This document shows positions 10,338-18,706 of a stretch of 64,000 bases of DNA, in pieces; within the stretch, counting starts at the first letter, position 1, and the number at the start of each line of letters is the position of its first letter. Below the pieces are notes generated by a model, which saw only the letters and a program-made list of their open reading frames with translations, did no database searches and was not told the DNA's origin. The position numbers and the translations under genes are program-made. The stretch is from the NCBI GenBank assembly GCA_030448265.1, contig JAUJNG010000019.1, positions 39,225 to 103,224 of the forward strand, written 5' to 3'. The DNA is from Abditibacterium sp. (GTDB taxonomy: Bacteria > Armatimonadota > Abditibacteriia > Abditibacteriales > Abditibacteriaceae).

Positions 10338-10832
10338 TTAATTTTTAGCGGCCCGTGTCAGCATCCAGCCGACGACTTTGGCCACAATCACAAGCTGTCC
10401 GGCGAAAAAACCCAGCGCCAGAATCGCTGGAAGAATCAACCCAAAACCATTCAGCACCGCCAGAACCGCGACGATGAGAACGAACTTGAGCGGCAGCAGC
10501 AACGCCAAAATCAAACGCGCATCGAAGCCGCCCAACTGTTCTTTGGGCCGCATCAGAGCGCGCACGCCGATTTCGTGAGCGCGCAGCAAAAGCGCGGCTA
10601 AAACCAGCCCCGACGCCAGCGACGCCACAATCGCGCCGTTTTTGGTTCCCAGCGCCGCCAGAACGACTAAAACCGCGCCGAACCACGCCATCGAGCGGTA
10701 GATGCGCGCCAAAAAAGCGGCGTCCAAAGGCGATTGAGCTTTGGGCGCCGAAGTGCGCGCTTCACCGGATTTTTCGCTGGCTCGCGCCGAAAATTCGACA
10801 TCGGGCGCGGCGGGCACCAAAATCTTACTCAT
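10338..10832 (-). CDS. atpI: ATP synthase subunit I-like membrane protein
   Basis: A 164-residue protein with four predicted membrane helices (about residues 48-65, 70-88, 105-125 and 130-155) after a charged cytoplasmic N-terminus. Size, topology and position just before atpB match AtpI, which assists c-ring assembly and Mg2+ handling in some bacteria. Sequence conservation in this family is weak, so the call rests mainly on topology and synteny. It overlaps atpZ by 4 bp (ATGA). Confidence 0.75.
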   Translation of the reverse strand: MSKILVPAAPDVEFSARASEKSGEARTSAPKAQSPLDAAFLARIYRSMAWFGAVLVVLAALGTKNGAIVASLASGLVLAALLLRAHEIGVRALMRPKEQLGGFDARLILALLLPLKFVLIVAVLAVLNGFGLILPAILALGFFAGQLVIVAKVVGWMLTRAAKN

Positions 10833-11326
10833 TTCGCTTCGTCTTTGTCGTCTTCCAGCAAGCGTTCGATGAGTTCATCGACGCTTTCCGGCTCGTCCGG
10901 CGCGGTTTCGCTCGGTTTTTGGCCCGCGAGCGGCGGAGGCGGCACTTTGAAAATGCGGTCTCGCGCCGGAGCCTCGCGGATTTCTTCGACCGGCGACGGG
11001 TGAGGCGCCAGTTGAATTTTTTGCTGTTTTTCGCGTTTGGCCTGTTCCTGCTGGCGAGAAACCCGACCCAGAACCACGAACATTTCGCGGAATCCGGCGG
11101 CCACGCCCACCAGAAACAAAATCGGCAGCCAGTAGCCCGTCCCAAAGCGGCTGTCGAGGTAGTAACCCAGCCCCGAACACGCCGCGATGCAGCCCACGAG
11201 GGTAAACCCGATGGTTGTCGCTTCCCATCCGCTCGAACCGCTCGCGTTCATGGCGCGAGTGCGTCCCAGAAAGAAGGGAAAACGCGCGGAAGCCGGTTTT
11301 TTCGGCTCGTTGTCGCGGCCTGACAT
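10829..11326 (-). CDS. atpZ: AtpZ/AtpI-family F0 accessory protein
   Basis: A 165-residue protein, first gene of the atp operon. The core is the two-helix AtpZ domain with 'GLGYYLDSRFGTGYWLPILF', a well-conserved family motif (Gly-Tyr-Tyr-Leu-Asp and Phe-Gly-Thr). A long charged, Pro-rich C-terminal tail (about residues 95-165) is extra compared with the typical ~80-residue AtpZ. An alternative start at Met26 (11251) would give a shorter cytoplasmic head. AtpZ and AtpI together are implicated in F0 assembly and divalent cation transport in known systems. Confidence 0.82.
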   Translation of the reverse strand: MSGRDNEPKKPASARFPFFLGRTRAMNASGSSGWEATTIGFTLVGCIAACSGLGYYLDSRFGTGYWLPILFLVGVAAGFREMFVVLGRVSRQQEQAKREKQQKIQLAPHPSPVEEIREAPARDRIFKVPPPPLAGQKPSETAPDEPESVDELIERLLEDDKDEAK

Positions 11327-11359
11327 AATAGGAAACGTTGCTGTGGGATTGACGAATCA

Positions 11360-11389
11360 ATTGTAACCGTGCATTTGCCTTTGGGTCAA
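11360..11389 (-). promoter_or_regulatory. Sigma-70-type promoter of the atp operon
   Basis: Reading the minus strand, TTGACC (11389-11384) and TACAAT (11365-11360) are separated by 18 bp, near-consensus for a housekeeping promoter. The predicted start point is about 25-30 nt before the atpZ ATG. The region also lies 105 bp upstream of crtB on the other strand, so the two units are divergently transcribed from one short gap. Confidence 0.75.
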
Positions 11390-11493
11390 CCCGCAAACCG
11401 CCCTCAAATGAAGAGATTAGAAGATGTGATGAAATGAACGGGCCGCGCCCTGCGCGATGGAGCATACTTTGCCTCGACCTGCGCCCACTTTTC

Positions 11494-12402
11494 ATGGAAT
11501 CCGCGATATCCGCCTTCGACCGACCCGCCGCACTGCGTCAGGCGCGCGCCATTTTGCGGCATCACGGCAAATCGTATTACTACTCGACCTGCCTTTTCCC
11601 CCGCGAACTTCAGGACGCCACCTGCGCCGTTTACGCCTTCGTGCGCCTGCCCGATGAAATCGTCGATAACTCGCCCTGCGAAACGCCCGAAGACTTAGCG
11701 CGCGTCAAAAGCGAATTGGCCGACTTCGGCGCGCAGTGGCGGCGCGCCTACACGACCGGCGAATCGAATCACGCGGTTTTGCAACTCGCCGCGCAAACCT
11801 GGCACAAATACCGAATTCCCTATGAGTATTCCGAGGAATTTCTGCGCGCCATGATCCAGGACACCCACCAGACCGATTACGCGACTTACGTTGATTTGGA
11901 AGGCTATATGTATGGTTCGGCGGCGGTCATTGGCCTAATGATGAGCCACCTCGTCGGTTTTCAGGAACCGAAAACCCTCGATCACGCGCAGAAACTCGGC
12001 TATGCGATGCAGCTCACCAATTTCCTGCGCGATATTGACGAAGATTTCCAGCTGCGAAATCGTGTTTATATGCCCTCTGACGAACTGGCGCGCTTCGGTT
12101 TGAGCCGCGATGACATCGCCGCTCGCCGTTTCTCTCCCAATTTTCGCGCTTTTATGGAATTTCAGGGCGCGCGCGCACACCGTCTGTATGAAGAAGCCAA
12201 CGCCGGAATCCCGCTTCTCAACCGCGAAGGCCGCTTCGCGGTTGCGACCGCTTCCACACTTTACCGCGCCATTCTGGGGAAACTGGAAAAGCAGGATTGG
12301 AATCCCTTTCCCCAACGCGCCAAAACTTCGCTTGGGGAGAAAGTCGTCTTGACAGGCAAAGCGTGGAAACTGTCGCGTTCATCTGCGGTTAATTCTTTCT
12401 AA
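11494..12402 (+). CDS. crtB: Phytoene/squalene synthase family (phytoene synthase)
   Basis: Condenses two prenyl diphosphates head to head (two GGPP to phytoene in carotenoid pathways). The two Asp-rich Mg2+-binding motifs are 'LPDEIVDN' and 'QLTNFLRDIDED', and 'YGSAAVIGLMM' is also typical. I chose the ATG at 11494 ('MESAISAFDRPAALRQ'), giving 302 residues. An upstream in-frame ATG at 11434 would add 20 residues not expected for the family, although it has a purine-rich stretch before it. It is coupled to the next gene by a TAATG stop/start overlap. A C30 (dehydrosqualene) rather than C40 product cannot be excluded. Confidence 0.9.
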   Translation: MESAISAFDRPAALRQARAILRHHGKSYYYSTCLFPRELQDATCAVYAFVRLPDEIVDNSPCETPEDLARVKSELADFGAQWRRAYTTGESNHAVLQLAAQTWHKYRIPYEYSEEFLRAMIQDTHQTDYATYVDLEGYMYGSAAVIGLMMSHLVGFQEPKTLDHAQKLGYAMQLTNFLRDIDEDFQLRNRVYMPSDELARFGLSRDDIAARRFSPNFRAFMEFQGARAHRLYEEANAGIPLLNREGRFAVATASTLYRAILGKLEKQDWNPFPQRAKTSLGEKVVLTGKAWKLSRSSAVNSF

Positions 12403-13904
12403 TGAATCAAAAAATCATCGTTATCGGCGGCGGCATCGGCGGATTGGCTTTCGCTAACCTCGCCGCGAAAAAGGGCTACGCGGTCACCCTCTTGGAAAAA
12501 AACGCGCGGCTGGGCGGCGTCGCCAATCAGTTCAGCGCGGCAGGTTTCACTTTCGATATGGGGCCGTCGTGGTATTTGATGCCCGATGTTTTTCAGTCCT
12601 ATTTCGACTTACTGGATGAAAAAGTCGAAGATCATCTCGACTTGGTGCGCCTTGACCCATCGTATCGCATCTTTTTCCAGAATCAGGGCCGCTCTTTCGA
12701 TTTCTACTCCGATTTAGAACGCGACATTCCCACCTTTGAAAGTCTCGAACCAGGAGTTGGCCCAGTCTTGCGCGATTATCTGGAGAAATCGAAATATCAA
12801 TATGAAATCGCGATTCGCGGCTTCATGTATAAAAACAACGACACGGTTTTCGATTTTCTCAATAAACAAGTCGCCATCGAAGGCCCCGAACTGGAAGTGT
12901 TTTCCAAGATGTCGGATTACGTTAACAAACACTTCAAAACCGACGAAGTGCAAAAGATCATGCAATACACGCTGGTCTTTCTGGGTTCTTCGCCCTACAA
13001 TACGCCCGCGCTTTACAACATCATGTCGCATATTGATTTCAATATGGGCGTATTCTATCCCCAGGGCGGCATTCACGAAATTCCCAAAGCCCTGGTTCGC
13101 ATCGGCGAGAAACTGGGCGTCGAATATCGAACCAATGTCCCCGTCGCGCAAATCAACACTCGGCGAGGCCCGTCGGTGAAAAGCGTGGTTTTGGAAAACG
13201 GTGAAGAAATTGAGGCCGACATCATCGTTTCCAACACTTCAATCCATCACACCGAATCGCTTCTTCCCAAACCTTATCGCGATCATTCACAGCGCTACTG
13301 GAATAGCCGCAAACTGGCGCCCTCGGCTTTGATAATGTATCTAGGCGTGGAAGGCAAAGTCGATTCTCTGACGCATCATAACTTGCTCTTTTCGCCGGAC
13401 TGGAAGAAGAACTTCGCCGAAATCTTCGATGCCCCGCAGTGGCCAACCGACCCTTCGCTCTATATTTGCGCGCCTTCCAAAACCGATCCCAACGTTGCGC
13501 CCGAAGGCTGCGAAAACCTGTTCGTGCTGGTTCCAATCGCGGCGCGAACCGAGTATACGGAAGACGAATTGGAAGACCAGTCGAATCGAATTCTGCGACT
13601 CATCGAAAAGGAAATGGATTGCCCAGGATTGCGCGAGCGCATCGTTTATAAAAAGCTGTTTTCGGTCAAAGATTTCGCCTCGCATTACAATAAGCTCGGC
13701 GGCACCGCGCTGGGATTGTCACACACCATGATGCAGACCGCGATTTTGCGGCCCAATAACCGTTCGAAAAAGGTCGAAAACCTGCTTTACGTCGGCGCCG
13801 ACACCAATCCTGGCATCGGAATGCCGATTCAACTCATCTCGGCGGAACTGGCGCTCAAACGCATCATCGACGACAAAACTTCGGGCCATTTGAGCGCAAT
13901 TTAA
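12402..13904 (+). CDS. crtI: Phytoene desaturase-type FAD oxidoreductase
   Basis: A 500-residue CrtI-family protein. The N-terminal FAD-binding Rossmann motif is 'VIGGGIGGLAFANLAAKKGY', followed by 'GPSWYLMPD', typical of carotenoid desaturases. The C-terminal flavin-binding block is 'LLYVGADTNPGIGMPIQLIS'. It would introduce double bonds into phytoene, in a two-gene unit with crtB. No lycopene cyclase or further tailoring gene is nearby, so the end product is unknown; lycopene or a C30 equivalent is the minimum expectation. A 47-bp inverted repeat lies just past its stop. Confidence 0.92.
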   Translation: MNQKIIVIGGGIGGLAFANLAAKKGYAVTLLEKNARLGGVANQFSAAGFTFDMGPSWYLMPDVFQSYFDLLDEKVEDHLDLVRLDPSYRIFFQNQGRSFDFYSDLERDIPTFESLEPGVGPVLRDYLEKSKYQYEIAIRGFMYKNNDTVFDFLNKQVAIEGPELEVFSKMSDYVNKHFKTDEVQKIMQYTLVFLGSSPYNTPALYNIMSHIDFNMGVFYPQGGIHEIPKALVRIGEKLGVEYRTNVPVAQINTRRGPSVKSVVLENGEEIEADIIVSNTSIHHTESLLPKPYRDHSQRYWNSRKLAPSALIMYLGVEGKVDSLTHHNLLFSPDWKKNFAEIFDAPQWPTDPSLYICAPSKTDPNVAPEGCENLFVLVPIAARTEYTEDELEDQSNRILRLIEKEMDCPGLRERIVYKKLFSVKDFASHYNKLGGTALGLSHTMMQTAILRPNNRSKKVENLLYVGADTNPGIGMPIQLISAELALKRIIDDKTSGHLSAI

Positions 13905-14874
13905 AGCGTTCTATTTGAAGCGACATGAAGTCGCAGCCAACGAAGTTGTCGGCCTTCGCCGACAGCGTTCCAATCCCTTGATGTCGGCGAAGGCCGACAA
14001 CTTCGTTGGCTGCGACTTCATGTCGCTTTTGACACATTGACTCAATCGAGAACCGATTTAGAATTAAAAACGGCGCCGATGCTGTGCGGGACTCTGGCCG
14101 GTGCCCGCGCGGAAACTGCGCGTAGGAACCAAAACCGGCACGCGCCGCGATTTCCGAAAGCGAAAGATTGGCGTTATCGCACAAGCGCAGGGCGCGGTGC
14201 AGACATTGCGCGGCGCGAAAATCAGTGAGACTGCGGCCCGTTTGCGCCGCGAAAAGCCGCGACAAACGCGAGGGCGAAAGCCCCACCTGGCGCGCCAGAG
14301 CGGGCACCGAAGGCGGCGGATTCTGGTCGCGCAGCAAACGCGCCGCCCGCTCGACGGCGGGATGAACCGCGCCGCCGACCGCGTTTTCTTCGCCCTGCCC
14401 AAACGCTCCCCAGAAACGCCCCAACAAATAACCGAGGCCCGCGCGATATTGGTCGTCTTCATGGGTGCAAATGCGCTCGCACAGCGCCTCGATTTCCTCG
14501 TTTTCCGCTTCACCGAGACAGCGATGCAGAATTTGCTGCGGATCGTCTTGCAGCAGCATTTGCGAACTGGGCGCGCGACAGAGGAAGTGCAGATATTCGG
14601 GCTTCCAGACGGCGATCCACATCGAAAAATCGCTCGACTGCTCGATGAGAACGTGATTTTGAGAGGGAAAAAGCCACAGCAAATCACGCCGCGCGAGGCG
14701 GACGCGGCGGTTTTCAATGAGATAGGTCGCATGGCCGCGCGTGACGAAGTTCGCTTCCAGTTCGATGTGGCGATGAAAGGTGCTGCGCGGCGTCTTGGAG
14801 CGGTAAAACCACAGGCGCCCGCCGAGCTGGTGGTCGAGTTGGAGGGTTTCCGGTTGAGAATGGAGAGAATGCGA
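13864..14874 (-). CDS. AraC-family transcriptional regulator, frameshifted near the C-terminus
   Basis: The N-terminal cupin-like sensor domain includes 'FHRHIELEANFVTRGHATYL', and an AraC DNA-binding domain starts around residue 175. The first helix-turn-helix is complete ('VPALARQVGLSPSRLSRLFA'). The second begins well ('LSEIAARAGFGSYAQF') and then leaves the family pattern. The expected ending, 'FRAGTGQSPAQHRRRF' followed by a stop at 14064, is found in another frame from about 14117. A short deletion near 14115-14120 is the simplest explanation. As it stands the frame runs on through the 47-bp palindrome into the end of crtI. I used the ATG at 14874; 14934 is possible. It is divergent from the dioxygenase gene, its likely target. 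Reduced DNA binding or a sequence error are both possible. Confidence 0.75.
   Translation of the reverse strand, partial: SHSLHSQPETLQLDHQLGGRLWFYRSKTPRSTFHRHIELEANFVTRGHATYLIENRRVRLARRDLLWLFPSQNHVLIEQSSDFSMWIAVWKPEYLHFLCRAPSSQMLLQDDPQQILHRCLGEAENEEIEALCERICTHEDDQYRAGLGYLLGRFWGAFGQGEENAVGGAVHPAVERAARLLRDQNPPPSVPALARQVGLSPSRLSRLFAAQTGRSLTDFRAAQCLHRALRLCDNANLSLSEIAARAGFGSYAQFPRGHRPESRTASAPFLILNRFSIESMCQKRHEVAANEVVGLRRHQGIGTLSAKADNFVGCDFMSLQIERFKLRSNGPKFCRR
13918..14028. repeat. Perfect 47-bp inverted repeat after crtI
   Basis: Arms 13918-13964 and 13982-14028 are perfectly complementary over 47 bp with a 17-nt loop. Each arm contains a smaller palindrome (GTCGGCCTTCGCCGAC), so inner hairpins can also form. 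It lies between the convergent crtI and AraC genes, where it could serve as a bidirectional terminator, although no clear T-run follows beyond GCTTTT. Confidence 0.92.
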
Positions 14875-14955
14875 CATCAAATGCGAAGTTTGCGCCCATT
14901 TTTGCGAAGCGCGCCAGTTGGTGAGAAGGCACAATGGAAAGAGAGGTTTTTAATT

Positions 14956-15726
14956 ATGACCAATCAACTTGTTTCTCCCGTGACGCCCGCGCACCGCGAG
15001 CAATTTCAGCGCGAAGGCTACTTCATTCTCGAAAGCGTCGTGCCGCCCGAACATTTGCAGCTTTTGCGTGACAAGGTGATGCAAAACATCGCGCGCATCG
15101 ATGCCGAAATGGAAGAAAAGGGCGTCGAGAAACTGGGCATCAACCACAAAGGCAGCCGCTACTTCGTGGGCGCCTATCGCGCAGGCGACCAGGAAATCGG
15201 CGACTTCATTTTTTCCGATTTGATGGCCGAAGTCACGCGCGCCACGCTCGGCGACGATGTGTTTCTATTTTTTGAGCAATACGTCGTCAAAGCGGCGGAA
15301 AAAGGTGGCAAATTTTCCTGGCATCAGGATTCGGGCTATGTCGGCCATCCCAATCACAAGCCGTATTTGACGTGCTGGGTCACGCTCGATGATGTCAATG
15401 AGGAAAACGGCACCGTCTATTTGCTGCCCTACGACCGCGCCGGAACGCGGGATTTCGTGCCGCACCGTTTGGATGCCGAAAGCAACGATAAAGTCGGCTA
15501 TTTTGGCGACGATCCAGGACTTCCCATCATCGCTCCGGCGGGCAGCGTCGCGTGTTTTTCCTCGACGGTTTTTCACCGCAGCGGGCCGAACTCAACCGAC
15601 AAAATGCGCCGCGTTTATCTGCCGCAGTATTCGGCGGAGCCGCTCATGAACGCCGACGGCACCAAGCTGTGGAATCTCGCCGAACCGTTCATTCAAAACG
15701 GTGAGCGCGTGCGTTTCGGGAAATAA
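14956..15726 (+). CDS. Phytanoyl-CoA dioxygenase (PhyH)-family Fe(II)/2-oxoglutarate oxygenase
   Basis: A 256-residue protein of the PhyH fold. The iron-binding HxD motif is 'FSWHQDSGYVG' and the distal His is in 'TVFHRSGPNS'. A following Arg ('MRRVYLPQY') fits 2-oxoglutarate binding. I chose the ATG at 14956 ('MTNQLVSPVTPAHREQF'), with GAGAGG about 10 nt before it. The frame continues upstream, but that part is antisense to the AraC gene. Such genes often sit opposite an AraC regulator in planctomycete and armatimonadote genomes, but the substrate is usually unknown. No adjacent pathway gene indicates a substrate. Confidence 0.88.
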   Translation: MTNQLVSPVTPAHREQFQREGYFILESVVPPEHLQLLRDKVMQNIARIDAEMEEKGVEKLGINHKGSRYFVGAYRAGDQEIGDFIFSDLMAEVTRATLGDDVFLFFEQYVVKAAEKGGKFSWHQDSGYVGHPNHKPYLTCWVTLDDVNEENGTVYLLPYDRAGTRDFVPHRLDAESNDKVGYFGDDPGLPIIAPAGSVACFSSTVFHRSGPNSTDKMRRVYLPQYSAEPLMNADGTKLWNLAEPFIQNGERVRFGK

Positions 15727-15808
15727 TTCACCGCAAAGGCGCAAAGATTTTATTAAGTTTTCTCTCTGCGCCTTCGCGTCTCTGCGCGAGATAAGAGCGT
15801 GTTTCAAC

Positions 15809-15969
15809 AGTTCGCTCGACTGAAGTCGGCGCTGACCCAGAGGGTGCCCCGCGGCTCCGCCGCTAACTTCGGCCTGCGCCGAAACCAGGCAGTTGTTTTC
15901 CCGCGCAGGCGGGAAGGCACGAAGTGCGGGGCACCCTCTGGGTCAGCGCCGACTTCAGTCGAGCGAACT
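15809..15969. repeat. Perfect 44-bp inverted repeat with inner hairpins
   Basis: Outer arms 15809-15852 and 15926-15969 are perfectly complementary over 44 bp. The 73-nt interior contains further small palindromes (CGGCCTGCGCCG and CCGCGCAGGCGGG), so a branched fold is possible. It lies between the convergent dioxygenase and rhamnulokinase genes, ending 2 bp from the rhaB stop. A weaker inverted pair (GCAAAGGCGCAAAG-like) lies at 15733-15790. Confidence 0.92.
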
Positions 15970-15971
15970 CT

Positions 15972-17453
15972 TTAACGTGCGAACGTTGCAAAGCGCGCGA
16001 ATTTTTCGTCCCAGCGCGCTTTTTCATTTGGGTTCGGCTCGAAAGTCTCGGTTTGGAAGGAGTGGCGCACTACGGCGCGAATATCGGAGGCACCGCCGAT
16101 TTCGCCGCGCGCCATCGCCTGAATCAGGATGTTGCCCGCCGCCGTTGCTTCGACCGGCCCGCAAATGACGGGCACGCCCAGGCAATCCGCCGTGAGTTGT
16201 GAGAGCAGCCGGTTTTGCGTGCCGCCGCCCACGATGTGCAGCGTGTCGAGCTTCTGGCCGCGCAAAAGTTCGAGTTTCTCAAACGTCCAGCGATATTTGA
16301 GCGCGAGCGAGTCGAGGCAGCAGCGCACCACTTCGCCCTGCGACTGCGGCACGTTTTGACCGGTTTCGCGGCAGTAACTTTGGATCGCGTCGGGCATCGA
16401 GGGCGGCGCGGCGAAGCGGGCGTCGTCGGGTTCGACGAAGGGGCCGTCGTCGCCCGCCATCTCCGCCATCGTGGTCAGATCGGCGTAGGAAATCTCGTTT
16501 CCCTCGCGCGCGAAAGCGCGGCGGCACTCCTGAACCAGCCACAAACCGGCGATGTTTTTCAAAAAACGAATCGTATTACCCGTCCCACCCTCGTTGGTGA
16601 AGCCCAGTTCCTGCGATTGCGGCGAAATGAGCGGCGCGGGGAGTTCCAGGCCCATCAAACTCCAGGTTCCACTCGATAAGTAGGCGCTATTGGCGCCCGA
16701 TTCCCAGGGCACGGCGGCGACGGCGCTGGCGGTGTCGTGTCCGGCGGGCGCGATCACCGGCGTTTTCGACTTCAGGCCCAGACGAAGGGCCACGTCGTCG
16801 CGCACGTTGCCCAGCACCGAGCCAGGCGGCACGATGTCGCACAGAATTTGGGTCGGCAAATCGAAACGGCGCAGCAGGTCTTTGTCCCAGAAACGGGTTC
16901 GGGCGTCGAGCATTTGCGAGGTCGAGGCGATGGTGTATTCGCTTTTTTTGATGCCGCAGAGCCAGAAATGCAGCAAATCGGGCACGAAAAGCAGGCTTTT
17001 GGCGACATCGAGCTGCGACGAACCGGAGTTTTTGAGCGATAAAAGCTGAAAAAGCGTGTTGAAAGGCAGAAATTGCAGTCCGGTGCTGGCGTAAATTTCC
17101 GCAGGGGGCACAAGCGAGGCGGCGAGTTCGATCATGCCGTCGTTGCGCGCGTCGCGGTAGTGAACCGGAATGCCCAGAAGCTGGTCGCGGTTGTCGAGCA
17201 GGCCGAAATCGACGCCCCAGGTATCGACGCCGATGCCGGAAATTTCGCCCTCGCGCGCGACTTTGGCAAGACCGTCCTTGATGTCGCGCCACAGGCGCAA
17301 AACGTCCCAGTAGAGCGTGCCGGCAGCGCGCGCGGGCGTGTTGGCGAAGCGGTGGGCGACTTCGAGACTCAGTTTCTGGCCGTCGAATCGTCCCGCGATG
17401 ACGCGGCCCGATTCGGCGCCTAAATCGACAGCGGCAAAGAGAAGTTCGGACAT
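15972..17453 (-). CDS. rhaB: Rhamnulokinase (FGGY-family carbohydrate kinase)
   Basis: A 493-residue FGGY kinase. Subfamily-diagnostic blocks are 'AAVDLGAESGRVIAG' at the N-terminus, 'GVDTWGVDFGLLD', and 'HIVGGGTQNRLLSQLTADCL' in the ATP-binding domain. These fit rhamnulokinase, which phosphorylates L-rhamnulose to the 1-phosphate, better than xylulo- or glycerol kinases. No isomerase (rhaA) or aldolase (rhaD) is next to it, so the pathway is not clustered here. It lies 15 bp downstream of the NlpC/P60-like gene and is probably co-transcribed with it. Confidence 0.88.
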   Translation of the reverse strand: MSELLFAAVDLGAESGRVIAGRFDGQKLSLEVAHRFANTPARAAGTLYWDVLRLWRDIKDGLAKVAREGEISGIGVDTWGVDFGLLDNRDQLLGIPVHYRDARNDGMIELAASLVPPAEIYASTGLQFLPFNTLFQLLSLKNSGSSQLDVAKSLLFVPDLLHFWLCGIKKSEYTIASTSQMLDARTRFWDKDLLRRFDLPTQILCDIVPPGSVLGNVRDDVALRLGLKSKTPVIAPAGHDTASAVAAVPWESGANSAYLSSGTWSLMGLELPAPLISPQSQELGFTNEGGTGNTIRFLKNIAGLWLVQECRRAFAREGNEISYADLTTMAEMAGDDGPFVEPDDARFAAPPSMPDAIQSYCRETGQNVPQSQGEVVRCCLDSLALKYRWTFEKLELLRGQKLDTLHIVGGGTQNRLLSQLTADCLGVPVICGPVEATAAGNILIQAMARGEIGGASDIRAVVRHSFQTETFEPNPNEKARWDEKFARFATFAR

Positions 17454-17468
17454 AAATCGGGTTCGAGT

Positions 17469-18005
17469 TTAATTGGGGTTGCGCGCAAGAGTTTCATCGT
17501 GCGAATCGGGCGGCAAAAACGGGTTAAAATCGGCGGGAATGACCGTCGTGGCGTCGGCGCCAGGCAGCAAATCGAGTCCGGCGCGGCGCCACGATGTCAA
17601 CACGAACTCGCCGCACGAGTAGCAGTGGTGGTTATCGAAGGGGATTCTCAGGTGCGGCACATAGTGGCGCAAAATAATCCACACCACGCCCACGATGTCG
17701 TAGTTGAGGCCCAGACACTCCCGCGCGCGGTCGAGCGCCCTCTGTCCGGCGCCTTCGGGCATGGGAATGACGCGAAACACCTGATTTTTTTCTTTAGTGA
17801 TGTCGCGCCGCACCACGCCGCCAGGACGGGCTTCGAGAACCATGCCGTGCCCTTCGTAGAGGGCGACGTGATAATAGCGCGAGCCGGTGAACCAGGGAAT
17901 GATGCGCCCCAGCCGTGTGGCGTGAGTAAAAAGCAGAATATCGCCAGGCCGAGGCCCGTCGGGGCGCGCGAGAGAGCGGCGTCGTTTGGTAAAACTGAGA
18001 CCCAT
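17469..18005 (-). CDS. Permuted NlpC/P60 (YiiX/YebB-like) papain-fold protein
   Basis: 178 residues from the ATG at 18005 (upstream ATGs at 18032 and 18059 would overlap leuD). The blocks '[16 protein letters not shown]', '[19 protein letters not shown]' and '[14 protein letters not shown]' give the order His then Cys typical of circularly permuted NlpC/P60 proteins such as YiiX. The His of 'HVALYEG' and the Cys of 'YSCGEF' are the presumed catalytic pair. Known members act on lipids or acyl/peptide bonds; the substrate here is unknown. It is divergent from leuD with a single base between the two start codons. Confidence 0.72.
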   Translation of the reverse strand: MGLSFTKRRRSLARPDGPRPGDILLFTHATRLGRIIPWFTGSRYYHVALYEGHGMVLEARPGGVVRRDITKEKNQVFRVIPMPEGAGQRALDRARECLGLNYDIVGVVWIILRHYVPHLRIPFDNHHCYSCGEFVLTSWRRAGLDLLPGADATTVIPADFNPFLPPDSHDETLARNPN

Positions 18006-18006
18006 T

Positions 18007-18624
18007 ATGCAACCATTCACCGTTTTAACCGGCATCGCCGCGCCGCTCGACCGCGCCAACGTCGATACCGATCAAATCATCCCCAAGCAGTTTTTGAAGC
18101 GCATCGAGCGCACCGGATTCGGCCAGTTTTTGTTTTACGACTGGCGTTATCTCGCCGACGGCAAAACGCCCAATCCCGAATTTGAACTCAACGACCCCAG
18201 ACTTGCGGGCGCCACGATTCTGGTGACGGCCCGCAATTTCGGCTCCGGTTCGAGCCGCGAACACGCGCCCTGGTCGCTCGACGACTACGGTTTTCGCTGC
18301 GTCATCGCGCCCTCGTTCGCCGACATTTTCTATAACAACTGTTTTCAGAACGGCATTTTGCCCATCGTTTTGCCCGAAGAAACCACCGCGATTCTCATCA
18401 AACACCTGCAAAACCATCTCGGAATGCAATTGACGATTGATTTGCCCGCGCAAACCGTGTCAGGCGAAGGTTTTGTCGCCGATTTTGAAATCGACCCGTT
18501 TCGCAAGCACCGTTTGCTGGGCGGATTGGACGACATCGGCATGACGATGCAGCACGAAAGTGAAATCACGCAGTTCGAGAGCAGCCGTCCGGCGTGGAAG
18601 CCGACGCTGACTTCGGCGGCGTGA
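18007..18624 (+). CDS. leuD: 3-isopropylmalate dehydratase small subunit
   Basis: A 205-residue LeuD. The N-terminus '[20 protein letters not shown]' and '[13 protein letters not shown]' are canonical, and '[15 protein letters not shown]' is the signature substrate-contact loop. With LeuC it isomerises 2- to 3-isopropylmalate in leucine synthesis. I chose the ATG at 18007, which matches the conserved family start. No leuC or leuB is present in the window, so the gene is separated from its partner subunit. A 27-bp palindrome follows directly after the stop. Confidence 0.95.
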   Translation: MQPFTVLTGIAAPLDRANVDTDQIIPKQFLKRIERTGFGQFLFYDWRYLADGKTPNPEFELNDPRLAGATILVTARNFGSGSSREHAPWSLDDYGFRCVIAPSFADIFYNNCFQNGILPIVLPEETTAILIKHLQNHLGMQLTIDLPAQTVSGEGFVADFEIDPFRKHRLLGGLDDIGMTMQHESEITQFESSRPAWKPTLTSAA

Positions 18625-18706
18625 AGAACGCGAAGCGTCAGCGAGTGAGGCTCGACTGCAAAGACACAGTGGCAGTCAGGCCTCACTCGCTGACGCTTCG
18701 CGTTCT
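18625..18706. repeat. Perfect 27-bp inverted repeat, GAACGCGAAGCGTCAGCGAG family (copy 1)
   Basis: Arms 18625-18651 and 18680-18706, no mismatch, 28-nt loop. It begins at the base after the leuD stop and ends at the base before the complement of the next gene's stop, so it fills the whole convergent gap. A near copy lies at 19701-19784, on the other side of the flavoprotein gene. Confidence 0.92.

Noticed and set aside
14101..14955. Plus-strand open frame continuing upstream of the PhyH-like gene
   Set aside because: It is antisense to the AraC regulator, lacks family similarity and is a consequence of GC-rich codon bias; the conserved PhyH start is at 14956.
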